Assembly (NCBI RefSeq): GCF_004745595.1
Contig: NZ_SRLH01000010.1
Coordinates: 1 to 39,874, forward strand
DNA: 39,874 nucleotides
From: Flavobacterium humi
GTDB taxonomy: Bacteria > Bacteroidota > Bacteroidia > Flavobacteriales > Flavobacteriaceae
Reading direction: 5' to 3'
Positions 24,742 to 32,489 of this stretch are shown one piece after another. Positions within the stretch are counted from its first letter, which is position 1. Each line of letters begins with the position of its first letter. The notes below the pieces were generated by a model, which searched no databases, was not told where the DNA came from, and was given only the letters and a program-made list of their open reading frames with translations. The position numbers and the translations under genes are program-made.

Positions 24742-24891
24742 ATGAAAACAATTTTTACTGCCCTTTTCAGGTTGCTGACAGGCAAACCGGTTGTTCCTCC
24801 GCCAAAACACCACCATGACCAGAATGAAGGTGATGAAGGTATTGATGATGCTGTCCGCAGCAAGGAGCAGAAACCCGGGCCGAAAATGTAA
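24742..24891 (+). CDS. Small protein with His cluster (49 residues)
   Basis: The frame starts 22 bp after the oxidoreductase stop and ends 10 bp before the next gene. The N-terminus is a short amphipathic or hydrophobic helix (KTIFTALFRLLTG), followed by VVPPPKHHHDQNEGDEG and a charged tail. The tight fit between two genes and the reasonable codon use support it, but I know no family. The HHH segment could bind metal. It may equally be a chance frame. Confidence 0.45.
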   Translation: MKTIFTALFRLLTGKPVVPPPKHHHDQNEGDEGIDDAVRSKEQKPGPKM

Positions 24892-24901
24892 CACCTATCT
24901 T

Positions 24902-25243
24902 ATGAGCAGATTTTTAATCCTGATCCATGACGACCCGGCCGGCCGGCAAGAATTCCTGTCGCCCGAAGAAATGCAAACCGCCATACAATTGTTCCGGGAG
25001 TGGATATCCCGTATTGCCGTTAAAGATAAATTGATGAACCTGCCCGGAATATGGGACCTGGAAAGCTGCCTTATCCGGCAAAACCCGGAATTCCCTAAAG
25101 AGCTTGATTCGGAAATGAGGCCTTCCATCGGAGGGATGTTTTTGATGAAAGCCGGGAATTACCAGGAAGCGGCCGCCATCGCAAAAGAATGCCCGGCACT
25201 GCAGTATGGCGCTGTCATTGAAGTAAGGATGGCCATCGAATAA
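24902..25243 (+). CDS. YCII/DGPF-related protein lacking the DGPF motif
   Basis: The 113-residue product follows the YCII-related layout: MSRFLILIHDDP, a helical LSPEEMQTAIQLFREWI, then GGMFLMKAGNYQEAAAIAKECP and VIEVRMAIE. The DGPF/DGPY motif expected in the middle is replaced by DSEMRPSIGG. The same layout occurs in the intact DGPF protein at 32052-32387, whose gene sits next to an ECF42 sigma factor. The start at MSRF is chosen because the longer frame overlaps the preceding small gene. This copy has no sigma factor beside it. Function unknown; the fold is a ferredoxin-like dimer. Confidence 0.75.
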   Translation: MSRFLILIHDDPAGRQEFLSPEEMQTAIQLFREWISRIAVKDKLMNLPGIWDLESCLIRQNPEFPKELDSEMRPSIGGMFLMKAGNYQEAAAIAKECPALQYGAVIEVRMAIE

Positions 25244-25279
25244 TAATAAATAGGATAACTATCAGTAATTGAATATATT

Positions 25280-25957
25280 ATGACAAAAAAGCAATTTATG
25301 ACCTCGTCCGTCTTACGAAAAACAGCTATGGCGCTTTCAGGGGTTTTCCTGATCACTTTTTTATGCCTCCATATTACCCTGAACATGACTTCGGTCATCA
25401 GCGGGGATTTATTTAATGAGGTGTCCCATTTTATGGGATACAATCCGCTGGTTCAGTACATTGGGCAGCCTATCCTGGCCTTCGGGGTGTTTTTCCATTT
25501 CTTCATGGGATTTGTCCTCGAGATCCAAAACAAAAGGGCCAGGCCGGTGGCATACGCCTATAATAGCCCGGGCGCCAATTCTTCCTGGAGTTCCCGCAAT
25601 ATGATCATTTCCGGGCTGGTCATCCTAACATACCTTTCATTGCATTGGTATGATTTCTGGTTCCAGGAACTGCATTATAAATTTGTAGCCTTCAATACTC
25701 CCGACCCCAACCGGTACTATGGCGAATTGGTCCATAAGTTCAAAAGCCCCGTACGCACCGCCTTGTATTGCTGTGCATTTGTATTGCTGGGTTTTCATTT
25801 GTGGCATGGCTTTTATTCGTCGATGCAATCAGTGGGTTTCAGCAATAAATATTCCCGGGCTTTTGCTAAATTCGGAAGGATTTTTGCTATTGCCGTCTCG
25901 GCCGGATTTATCTTTATAGCCCTGTTCCATCATTTTGTCAGCGCCAGGACAGTATAG
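25280..25957 (+). CDS. sdhC: Succinate dehydrogenase cytochrome b subunit (SdhC), lone copy
   Basis: The 225-residue membrane protein has five hydrophobic segments and histidines placed as in the diheme cytochrome b of Bacteroidota complex II: FLCLHITLNM, GVFFHFFMGF, LSLHWYDFW, GFHLWHGF and LFHHFVSA. It should anchor a flavoprotein/iron-sulfur pair and pass electrons to quinone. In this window, however, a strong terminator follows 23 bp after the stop and no sdhA or sdhB is present, although these usually follow sdhC in flavobacteria. The gene lies after the YCII gene (36 bp) in the NmrA unit. It is probably a second paralogue. Confidence 0.88.
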   Translation: MTKKQFMTSSVLRKTAMALSGVFLITFLCLHITLNMTSVISGDLFNEVSHFMGYNPLVQYIGQPILAFGVFFHFFMGFVLEIQNKRARPVAYAYNSPGANSSWSSRNMIISGLVILTYLSLHWYDFWFQELHYKFVAFNTPDPNRYYGELVHKFKSPVRTALYCCAFVLLGFHLWHGFYSSMQSVGFSNKYSRAFAKFGRIFAIAVSAGFIFIALFHHFVSARTV

Positions 25958-25980
25958 AAATAAGCCTAGTCCAAAAAATA

Positions 25981-26012
25981 AAAAAGCCTAACTATAATGG
26001 TTAGGTTTTTTT
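25981..26012 (+). terminator. Terminator after the lone sdhC
   Basis: Stem CCTAAC / GTTAGG extended by a G-U and five A-T pairs, loop TATAATG, then a T run. It separates sdhC from the minus-strand genes to the right. Confidence 0.88.
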
Positions 26013-26187
26013 ATTTCCCTACAAAAGGAAATCCTATATTCCAGGATACATTACGTAATGGTAAATCAATTTCTCTAGATTGCCGTTAGATGCAGTCAGA
26101 GTGCAGTACCATTGCAGCCTGATGGCAAGGAACTGCCAAAGACAGCCCTAAAACCATTTTCAGCAACATGGTATTCCCGCCTGGAGG

Positions 26188-26910
26188 TTATTGCAGGCTT
26201 ATCTCTTTCAAATCTATAGAAACCAGCAAAGGCCCCGGCAATAATGGGGTGTTGTCTTCCAATCGCACATAGACCTTCCTTTTGGTAGCGATCTTGATGC
26301 CCTGAACTTCTATATAATCGGACAGGTAATGCGCTGCTGTGGAACCTCCCGAGATGTCTACGCTGTAATCGTGCCTTCTGATCAATCCTTCTGTATCGAT
26401 ATAGAAAACCTGCTCCTTACCGTGTGATGCTACTTCAGGAGGAAATGTTACTTTAAGCCTCCTGAAAGTTTCCTTGTTCTCTTCCCATGGTTCCAGTTCC
26501 GTGACTTCATAACCCGGATTGGCAAAAGTAAAGGGAGCATTCAGGTAGGTCCACATGGCGTAACCGGCAAAATAAGCCAGCTGCAGTGTGCTCCAGGGTG
26601 TTTCTGCCGTATATCCTGAGAACGAATCCCGCGGGTTTCGTAATTCCTCAATGATTTCCCCGGCGGTGTTTTCTATCGCGATCCTCCCCGGAGTAAAAGA
26701 GGTTTTCCATTCCGGATTGATAAAAGGGTAGTGTGAGGTTGTTTGTTTTTTGGTTTCGGAAGTAACATAAATATCTTCCAGGATACCCGGCTGTTGTTTC
26801 ATTTCCCATAAGGCTCCGCCGGTAACAAGCCTGGCAGTTATTTTCTCAAAGTTTTTCCAGGCTTCCAAACCTCCATGGGCATTGATTGTATATTCTAATA
26901 ATGGGTTCAT
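26188..26910 (-). CDS. Protein of unknown function, LolA/lipoprotein-sorting-like
   Basis: The 240-residue soluble protein starts MNPLLEYTINAHGGLEAWKNFE, a beginning seen in outer-membrane lipoprotein-sorting-like proteins of Bacteroidota and in uncharacterised oxidoreductase-cluster proteins. The rest is beta-rich (KVTFPPEVASHGKEQVFYID, RHDYSVDISGG, KRKVYVRLEDNTPLL). No signal peptide is visible, unlike LolA itself, so it is probably cytoplasmic and may bind a hydrophobic ligand. It is the last gene of the ohr to DUF2798 series, 46 bp after the DUF2798 gene. Function unknown. Confidence 0.6.
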   Translation of the reverse strand: MNPLLEYTINAHGGLEAWKNFEKITARLVTGGALWEMKQQPGILEDIYVTSETKKQTTSHYPFINPEWKTSFTPGRIAIENTAGEIIEELRNPRDSFSGYTAETPWSTLQLAYFAGYAMWTYLNAPFTFANPGYEVTELEPWEENKETFRRLKVTFPPEVASHGKEQVFYIDTEGLIRRHDYSVDISGGSTAAHYLSDYIEVQGIKIATKRKVYVRLEDNTPLLPGPLLVSIDLKEISLQ

Positions 26911-26956
26911 ATCTATTTGATTTTTTTATAGTATAATTATAATGCTGTAGCCGAAG

Positions 26957-27181
26957 TTAGTGTTTTTTATCCTTGCTAAAAAGATGATCGACAAACCGTT
27001 GTACTTTCGGGCCTATAAAAAGGATGGCGGGCGTAACGATAATGTAAGCCATCAGCCATGATTTCAGCCATACCCTGAAAAACCGATCCGTAAAGCCCAA
27101 ATTGATCGAAATAAGGCTAAAGGAAATGATACCGGTGGTAACGATACCCATAATAAGGGCAAAAGCTATTTTCTGTTTCAT
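26957..27181 (-). CDS. DUF2798 family small membrane protein
   Basis: The 74-residue protein has two hydrophobic helices (FALIMGIVTTGIISFSLISI and WLKSWLMAYIIVTPAILFIG) separated by NLGFTDRFFRVW, which is the DUF2798 pattern. Members are frequent in stress and detoxification gene groups, but their role is unknown. It starts two bases after the cupin stop, so the two are almost surely co-transcribed. Confidence 0.85.
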   Translation of the reverse strand: MKQKIAFALIMGIVTTGIISFSLISINLGFTDRFFRVWLKSWLMAYIIVTPAILFIGPKVQRFVDHLFSKDKKH

Positions 27182-27183
27182 GG

Positions 27184-27600
27184 TTACAAAGGTTTTTTAA
27201 GGACTAACAAAGGTTTTCCTTTTTTGACTATATAAGTAGCAAGTTCTGCTGCCGCTTCTTTGCCAACATTCCTGGCAGCATGGTTTTTCCCGGCTGGTAC
27301 AAACAAGACATCCCCGGCTTTAAGGACAATAGGTTCTCCGCCCTCAATGGTATATTCCAAGGAACCTTCCAGGACATTGATTATTTCTTCTCCCGGATGA
27401 GAATGCATCCCGAAAGAAACACCCGGCTCAAAATCTACCCGGACCTGGATGGCTTCATGCCCCGGCACGCTAAGGTCATGGCGCTGCAGGTCAGTGCGTT
27501 TTATTCCCGTTTGCTGGGCATTCGCTTCATTAGGAATAAAGAACGGCATAAGGCTCAAAAAAAGGACTGCCTTTACTACAATATTTTTATATGTTTTCAT
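27184..27600 (-). CDS. Exported cupin domain protein
   Basis: The 138-residue product has a signal peptide (KAVLFLSLMPFFIPNEANA) and a single cupin domain. Motif 1 reads SFGMHSHPGEEIINVLEG (two His and a Glu) and motif 2 VLFVPAGKNHAARNVG (third His), so the metal site is complete. Small exported cupins of this type often accompany nitrilase, epoxide hydrolase and oxidoreductase genes; the reaction is unknown, possibly a dioxygenase or isomerase. It is 66 bp downstream of the epoxide hydrolase gene and two bases before the DUF2798 gene. Confidence 0.88.
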   Translation of the reverse strand: MKTYKNIVVKAVLFLSLMPFFIPNEANAQQTGIKRTDLQRHDLSVPGHEAIQVRVDFEPGVSFGMHSHPGEEIINVLEGSLEYTIEGGEPIVLKAGDVLFVPAGKNHAARNVGKEAAAELATYIVKKGKPLLVLKKPL

Positions 27601-27666
27601 TTTTCTGTTTTTTTAGTGATACTGTAAAAGTAAGGGATACCTATAACCGGCAGCCCTTCCTGCTCA

Positions 27667-28953
27667 TCAGCGAATCGGTTTAAAGGCCGCACGCAGTTCC
27701 TTTGCAAACAACTGTGGGTGTTCCCAGGCGGCAAAGTGGCCGCCCCTGTCTGCCTCATTAAAGTAGATTAGGTTTTTGTACGCCCGGCGTGCCCAGCTTT
27801 CCGGTGATGCATAAACATCCTGTGGAAATGTGGTAACCGCAACCGGAATGGTAATTTGGTCAGACTTCATCTTGCCGGCACTAATGATGCTGATGTTTCG
27901 GTTTTCCCAATAGATCTGTGCCGAAGAACCGGCAGTATTGGTTAACCAGTACAGCGAAATATCATCAAGGACCTGGTCTTTTGTAGGCAATTGCCCCGGA
28001 TTTTTACCGTAAGACCAATTATCAAAACCGGGATGCAAGAAAATCCATGATGCAAGGCCAACCGGCGAATCCGACAGGCCATAGCTCACTCCCTGAGGTC
28101 TTCCTTCCATTGTAGTTTTATAAATAAAACCACCGCTTTTGATCGCATTATTCAGCTGGTTGAAAGCAGCCCGTTCCTTTTCGGAAAACCCGTCCGGTAC
28201 TGTATTCCCGCCTAAAGCCATGCCTGCTTCGTTGGGTAATGTTGCTGGCAGGTTGCTGTGGATAGCCAAGAGCCCTTTTGGAGCCTGTAAAGCCATCGAG
28301 TGCACAATTCCTGCGCCCCAATCTCCACCTTGTGCCACATAACGGTCGTAACCAAGCCGGCCCATCAATACGATCCAGGCTTTGGCTATGCGGTCGTTGT
28401 TCCAGCCTCCTTCAGTCGGTTTGCCCGAAAAACCAAAGCCTGGCAAGGAAGGGATGACAAGATCGAAGGCATCTTCTTTTTTTCCGCCATAAGCGGTAGG
28501 ATCGGTCAAAGGGGCAATGACTCCGGTCAATTCAAATACGGATCCCGGCCAGCCGTGGCTGATGATAAGGGGCATGGCATTTTTATGTTTTGATTTTACA
28601 TGGATGAAATGGATTTCGACCCCATCAATGGTTGTCATGAATTGCGGATAGGCATTTAATTGGGCTTCTGCTTTTCTCCAGTTGTAATCGGTACCCCAAT
28701 AGTGGGCAAGCTCCTGCATTTTGGCAAGTTCCGCTCCTTGCGAGGCATTGTTTGCCAGTTCTTTTTCCGGCCATTTGGTAGCCAAAACCCGCTGTTTTAG
28801 GTCTTGTACGTCTGCCTCCGGAATTTTTACTTTGAAAGGCCTGATGCTTTCATCGTTTTTTACATCCGGTTTGCTTTGTGCCGTTGCGAAGCTGAACTGC
28901 ATCATCATTATTCCGGCGAATATCATTTGAGCAATATTATAGGTTGTTTTCAT
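27667..28953 (-). CDS. Exported epoxide hydrolase (EHN family)
   Basis: The 428-residue protein has a signal peptide (ending near SFATAQS) and then the epoxide hydrolase N-terminal domain (IRPFKVKIPEADVQDLKQRV). The alpha/beta hydrolase core has the oxyanion motif HGWPGS (133-138), the nucleophile Asp211 in GGDWGAG and the late His in DRGGHFAAWEHP. These define the microsomal-type epoxide hydrolases, which open epoxides to diols. Export to the periplasm is unusual for the well-studied members but frequent in Bacteroidota. It is 11 bp downstream of the nitrilase gene. The substrate is unknown. Confidence 0.9.
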   Translation of the reverse strand: MKTTYNIAQMIFAGIMMMQFSFATAQSKPDVKNDESIRPFKVKIPEADVQDLKQRVLATKWPEKELANNASQGAELAKMQELAHYWGTDYNWRKAEAQLNAYPQFMTTIDGVEIHFIHVKSKHKNAMPLIISHGWPGSVFELTGVIAPLTDPTAYGGKKEDAFDLVIPSLPGFGFSGKPTEGGWNNDRIAKAWIVLMGRLGYDRYVAQGGDWGAGIVHSMALQAPKGLLAIHSNLPATLPNEAGMALGGNTVPDGFSEKERAAFNQLNNAIKSGGFIYKTTMEGRPQGVSYGLSDSPVGLASWIFLHPGFDNWSYGKNPGQLPTKDQVLDDISLYWLTNTAGSSAQIYWENRNISIISAGKMKSDQITIPVAVTTFPQDVYASPESWARRAYKNLIYFNEADRGGHFAAWEHPQLFAKELRAAFKPIR

Positions 28954-28964
28954 TTTACGGTAAC

Positions 28965-29978
28965 TTAATTAAGGGTATTGATTTGATTGTTTTGTCCTTG
29001 TGCCACTAAGGGTTCGGTACTTAGCATACGATCGTGGATAGGCGCTGCCGGCGTACGGTCAATAGTAAGGCTAAGCAGTTCCGGGCGGCTGTAATGGCCT
29101 TTGGCATCCATTAATCGTTTGCGGGCATCAATTTGGGCAAAATCAATATCAGCAATTACTTCGCCTTCACCGGATTTTATCGGTTCCCCTATGATTTGTC
29201 CGTCCGGACCGATAACCGCAGTAAAACAGCCACCTGAAATCGGGCCAATAGGACCACCGGTATCTGCCGCGATCTGTGCTTGCTGGTCAGCATCGAGCCA
29301 ACCGGTTGCACACACGACAAAACAAGCCGATTCGAGTGCATGTTGGCGGACATTGACTTCTGTCTGCTCGCTGAACAACGGGCCAAAAATAGATCCTGGA
29401 TACATGGCCGAGTGGATTTGTTCCCCATCGGCAATCAGCGCATAACGGAACAGCGGGTTGTAATGTTCCCAACACGCCAACTGGCCAATGCGTCCTGCCG
29501 CACTGTCTACGGCACGTAACCCAGAGGCGTCTCCCTGTCCCCAAAGCATTTTTTCATGATAGGTCGGAGTCAGTTTGCGGCGGCGTTGGATAAGTGTTCC
29601 GTCGGCATCAAAAAGAAGCTGCGTATTATAGATTGTCCCTCCGTCACGCTCGTTGACTCCTATGGAAACCACCATGTTGGCTTCTTTGGCTGCCTTTCCA
29701 ATAGCATCGGTATCTGCGGAAGGGACAATTATCGATTCTTCCAGCAGGCGCTGGTGTTCTTTTCCCATCGTATAAGGAGCCTGTATAAAAGAGAAATAAG
29801 GATAATACGGTATAATGGTTTCGGGGAAAGTCGCAAACTGGACCCCTTTTTCCCCAAGTTCAAGAATCTTGTTCACTACTTTGTCGACAGTTCCTTTTTT
29901 GCTGTACAATACAGGGCTGATCTGGACAGCGGCAACTCTTATTGTGCTGTTCCCTTCTGGTTTTTCAATTGTTTTCAT
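28965..29978 (-). CDS. Nitrilase (carbon-nitrogen hydrolase)
   Basis: The 337-residue cytoplasmic enzyme carries the full catalytic set: Glu53 in FPETIIPYYPYF, Lys135 in RRRKLTPTYHEK and Cys169 in LACWEHYNP. The wording around the Cys (GQLACWEHYNPL) is that of true nitrilases of the Nit6803/plant type, which turn nitriles into acids and ammonia, rather than of amidases. Length fits. It lies 32 bp downstream of ohr and 11 bp before the epoxide hydrolase gene, so it is the second gene of a probable six-gene operon. Confidence 0.92.
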   Translation of the reverse strand: MKTIEKPEGNSTIRVAAVQISPVLYSKKGTVDKVVNKILELGEKGVQFATFPETIIPYYPYFSFIQAPYTMGKEHQRLLEESIIVPSADTDAIGKAAKEANMVVSIGVNERDGGTIYNTQLLFDADGTLIQRRRKLTPTYHEKMLWGQGDASGLRAVDSAAGRIGQLACWEHYNPLFRYALIADGEQIHSAMYPGSIFGPLFSEQTEVNVRQHALESACFVVCATGWLDADQQAQIAADTGGPIGPISGGCFTAVIGPDGQIIGEPIKSGEGEVIADIDFAQIDARKRLMDAKGHYSRPELLSLTIDRTPAAPIHDRMLSTEPLVAQGQNNQINTLN

Positions 29979-30010
29979 GATACTTTTTTTTATGGTTTGC
30001 TGTCCAGCTA

Positions 30011-30439
30011 TTATAAAATAATAGTTTCTATTTTTATATTCCCGTGTAGCGCTTTAGAATAAGGACACACTTTATGAGCGGCATGAGCAATAGCTGTTGC
30101 GGTTTCGCGGTCTATTCCGGGAAGGCTTATGTTCAGGCGGGCCTGTAACAAATAACCTTGTGTTTCGGACACGATTAAATCTATTTCGGCAGCAACGCTT
30201 GCATCGGCCGGGATCCTTACGTTCCTTTCTGCTGCGGTTTTACCCATGGCGCCTATAAAACAAGCGGACCATCCGGCAGCTAGTAATTGTTCCGGGTTGG
30301 TGCCTTCGCCTCTTCCGCCCGGAGGAGTAAGTTTGATGTCCAAACGGCCGTCTGAACTTTTGGAAGCCCCTTCACGTCCTCCTGTTGTTAGTGTTGATCC
30401 TGTATACACTACTTTTTCATTTTGATTTGCATTTTCCAT
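30011..30439 (-). CDS. ohr: Organic hydroperoxide resistance protein (Ohr/OsmC family)
   Basis: The 142-residue protein has the Ohr pattern: GSTLTTGGREGASKSSDG, NPEQLLAAGWSACF with Cys60, and the resolving Cys125 in VCPYSKAL. The enzyme reduces organic peroxides with the Cys pair. It is the first gene of the minus-strand series ohr, nitrilase, epoxide hydrolase, cupin, DUF2798, unknown. Its upstream region is the 91-bp element shared with the alpha/beta hydrolase operon. No OhrR-type MarR regulator is in the window, so control is probably by another route. Confidence 0.93.
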   Translation of the reverse strand: MENANQNEKVVYTGSTLTTGGREGASKSSDGRLDIKLTPPGGRGEGTNPEQLLAAGWSACFIGAMGKTAAERNVRIPADASVAAEIDLIVSETQGYLLQARLNISLPGIDRETATAIAHAAHKVCPYSKALHGNIKIETIIL

Positions 30440-30488
30440 GATTCTAAAATTTTAAATGTTTTTTTAATTATTGAATTGAAATTATCTG

Positions 30489-30579
30489 TAATTTCTTTGT
30501 CAAAGGTATCCCGGCAATGCTCCTGTAACAATCAGTAATGATGTGAAACGGACAAAATGAACCGTGAAAAGGACATCCT
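30489..30579 (-). promoter_or_regulatory. Shared 91-bp promoter/activator module, copy A (ohr)
   Basis: On the minus strand this holds direct repeats ATGTCCTTTTCA and TTGTCCGTTTCA with starts of TGTCC 21 bp apart (plus-strand AGGACA 30570-30575 and CGGACA 30549-30554), followed about 40 bp later by TACCTTTG (30501-30508), a TAnnTTTG -7 element. No good -33 TTTG is present, as expected for an activator-dependent promoter. The segment aligns without gaps with 36813-36903 (63 of 91 identical by hand). The ohr ATG is about 60 bp downstream of the -7 element. Confidence 0.75.
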
Positions 30580-30651
30580 TCCTCTTGAAGCTTTATAGGG
30601 GATAATTATTTAGCTTAAGTAGTTGAAAATAAAGCTGTAGTGTTTCGTTTG

Positions 30652-30773
30652 AAACAGGGTTTTTCAATGATGTCTGGGAAAAATGACCGCTCTTCCGCTA
30701 GTATGCCAGGGAAGATTGCTATGGATTTGGAATATATCCGTGTGGAATAATTTAAACGGAAGGAACCCTGTTT
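30652..30773. repeat. Inverted repeat flanking the end of the sigma factor gene
   Basis: AAACAGGGTT (30652-30661) and AACCCTGTTT (30764-30773) are exact complements with about 100 bases between; the right arm lies inside the 3' end of the ECF gene. A smaller palindrome GTTTC-GTTT-GAAAC lies just left, at 30642-30655. The loop holds no gene that I can see. It could be part of the sigma gene's transcript end; chance is not excluded. Confidence 0.4.
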
Positions 30774-31990
30774 TTATTTTTCAAAATGATGGTTTTATCC
30801 GCAGGGGATTTGGCAAGGGAATAGGCCATTTCAAAATGGGACACGGCTTTTGCATTATCATGGCCGGTATACAGGCTGCCCAATAGCGAATGGTAAAAAT
30901 GATTGTCCTGTAAAGACAGTTTTTCAGCTTCTGCAATAGCAATTTCCTTTCCTTTTACTTTCGATAAAGCGTACGTCCTGTTAAGAGCGGCAATTGGGGA
31001 ATATTCTAAAATAAGCAGGCTGTTGTAGAGTTCCAGGATACGGGCCCATTTTTCAGGGGTATCTTCTTTTTGGGTATGCCAATAGGCGATCCCGGCCTCC
31101 AGATGGTATTTGGAAAGCTGTTCCCCGCTTGAGGAAAGGCCTAAATAATAGGTGCCGCGATCTATCAATTCTGTGTTCCAAAGGGTTTCATCCTGGTCTT
31201 CGTATAAAATAATCTCGCCTTTTTCGTTTGTCCTGGCCTCAAACCGGGAAGCATGGAAACACATCAGGGCCATCAGGGCATTAACGGCAGGCAGGTTTGT
31301 CGTTTTGTTCTGGATCAGCAAATATACCAAGCGCATGGCTTCGGCACAAAAATCCTGTCGCAGGATCGTGTTTTGGGAAGTAGAGTAGTAGCCTTCCGAA
31401 AAAAGAAGGTATATGGTTTTCAGGACATTGTCCAGCCTGTTTTTTATTTCCGTGACCGAAGGCTGCTGTATCGTAATATTTTCCTCCTTTAATTTTTCCT
31501 TGGCACGGTTAATCCTTTTGTAAATAACCTCCCTGTTGGTCAGGAACGCTTCGGATATTTCGCTGACGCCAAAGCCGCAAAGCAGGTTCAAAGCCAGGGC
31601 GATCTGTGCCTCGTTTGAATTGCACGGGTTGCAGATGGTAAAAATCATGGCCAGCTGGCTGTCGGAAATATTCTTGTCAGACAAATCGATTTCAATCTCA
31701 TCTCCGCTTTTGGTTGAATTGTGCTGTATTTCAGTAACAATTTTCTGCTCAAAAACGCTATTTCTCTTGTAATGGTTTTTGGTTTTGTTTTTGGCTACCG
31801 TATACAGCCAGGCCACAGGATTTTCCGGTATGCCCTTGATGCTCCAGGTTTCTGCGGCGGCCAGGAATGTATCACTGACAATATCTTCCGCAATCTCAAT
31901 ATGCTGGATACCGAAGAGCCGGCAAAGTACCGAAACTATTTTTTGGTATTCGGTCCGGAATAATTTCGGAATGAGTTGGTTGCTGTCCAT
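30752..31990 (-). CDS. ECF42-type RNA polymerase sigma factor
   Basis: The 412-residue protein begins with sigma-70 region 2 (YQKIVSVLCRLFGI, EDIVSDTFLAAAETW, PVAWLYTVAKNKTKNHYKR), region 4 near 125-180 (IALALNLLCGFGVSEISEAFLTN, then the helix EVIYKRINRAKEKL), and a long C-terminal part with a DUF6596-like stretch (FSEGYYSTSQ, RQDFCAEAMRLVYLL) and TPR-like repeats (SPIAALNRTYALSKVKG). This architecture, twice the size of simple ECF factors, is that of the ECF42 group, whose genes lie beside DGPF (YCII) genes, as here (61 bp upstream). No anti-sigma factor is visible; the C-terminal region is thought to control activity in this group. Confidence 0.9.
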   Translation of the reverse strand: MDSNQLIPKLFRTEYQKIVSVLCRLFGIQHIEIAEDIVSDTFLAAAETWSIKGIPENPVAWLYTVAKNKTKNHYKRNSVFEQKIVTEIQHNSTKSGDEIEIDLSDKNISDSQLAMIFTICNPCNSNEAQIALALNLLCGFGVSEISEAFLTNREVIYKRINRAKEKLKEENITIQQPSVTEIKNRLDNVLKTIYLLFSEGYYSTSQNTILRQDFCAEAMRLVYLLIQNKTTNLPAVNALMALMCFHASRFEARTNEKGEIILYEDQDETLWNTELIDRGTYYLGLSSSGEQLSKYHLEAGIAYWHTQKEDTPEKWARILELYNSLLILEYSPIAALNRTYALSKVKGKEIAIAEAEKLSLQDNHFYHSLLGSLYTGHDNAKAVSHFEMAYSLAKSPADKTIILKNKNRVPSV

Positions 31991-32051
31991 AAGTACGGTA
32001 AATGCCTTCGTAAAGATACAAAGGCATTTTAATTGCTATTATTTGAAAGAT

Positions 32052-32387
32052 TTAAATAGCCATCCGGATTTCAACATTACCACCAAGGGAAAGGATAGGG
32101 CAGCCTTGTGCTATCGCGGCAGCTTCCTCATAATCATTGGCTTTTATGATGATTAAACCTCCAATTGCTTCTTTGATTTCGGCATAAGGGCCATCGGTAA
32201 CCCCTTTCGGATCAACTATTTTACCATGTCCGTCCCAGCGTTGCAAAGGCCTGGCGAGTTTGTCCTGCGCAGCGATCCCTCCAAACCATTCCTGCCATTG
32301 TTTCAGTTGTTGTTGTAATTCTTCCGGTGAGGGTTGTATTTCTTTCGTTTGGAAATCCCTGCGGAAAATCAATAAGAATTCGTTCAT
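32052..32387 (-). CDS. YCII/DGPF domain protein paired with the sigma factor
   Basis: The 111-residue protein shows MNEFLLIFRRDF, a helical segment, the DGPF-type motif GVTDGPYAEIKEAIGG near residues 63-78 and EAAAIAQGCPIL, ending VEIRMAI. It is the usual neighbour and probable target of ECF42 sigma factors. The enzyme activity of DGPF proteins is unknown. The gene lies between the AhpD-like gene (102 bp) and the sigma factor gene (61 bp), all on the minus strand. Confidence 0.88.
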   Translation of the reverse strand: MNEFLLIFRRDFQTKEIQPSPEELQQQLKQWQEWFGGIAAQDKLARPLQRWDGHGKIVDPKGVTDGPYAEIKEAIGGLIIIKANDYEEAAAIAQGCPILSLGGNVEIRMAI

Positions 32388-32489
32388 TTTTAATGTATTT
32401 TAAATTTGACGGTATTTTCTGTTGTGCTTCACCTGGCTTTTTGAGCTTTGTAAAATAATTCTAATGTACAAAAAAATCCTATGTTTTGA

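Noticed and set aside
26049..26060. Palindrome CATTACGTAATG
   Set aside because: Twelve bases, single copy, behind a terminator and not near a start; not distinguishable from chance.
26080..26175. 27-codon minus frame beginning MLLKMVLGLSLAV, signal-peptide-like
   Set aside because: Too short, no partner or site to support translation; the hydrophobic run can arise by chance.
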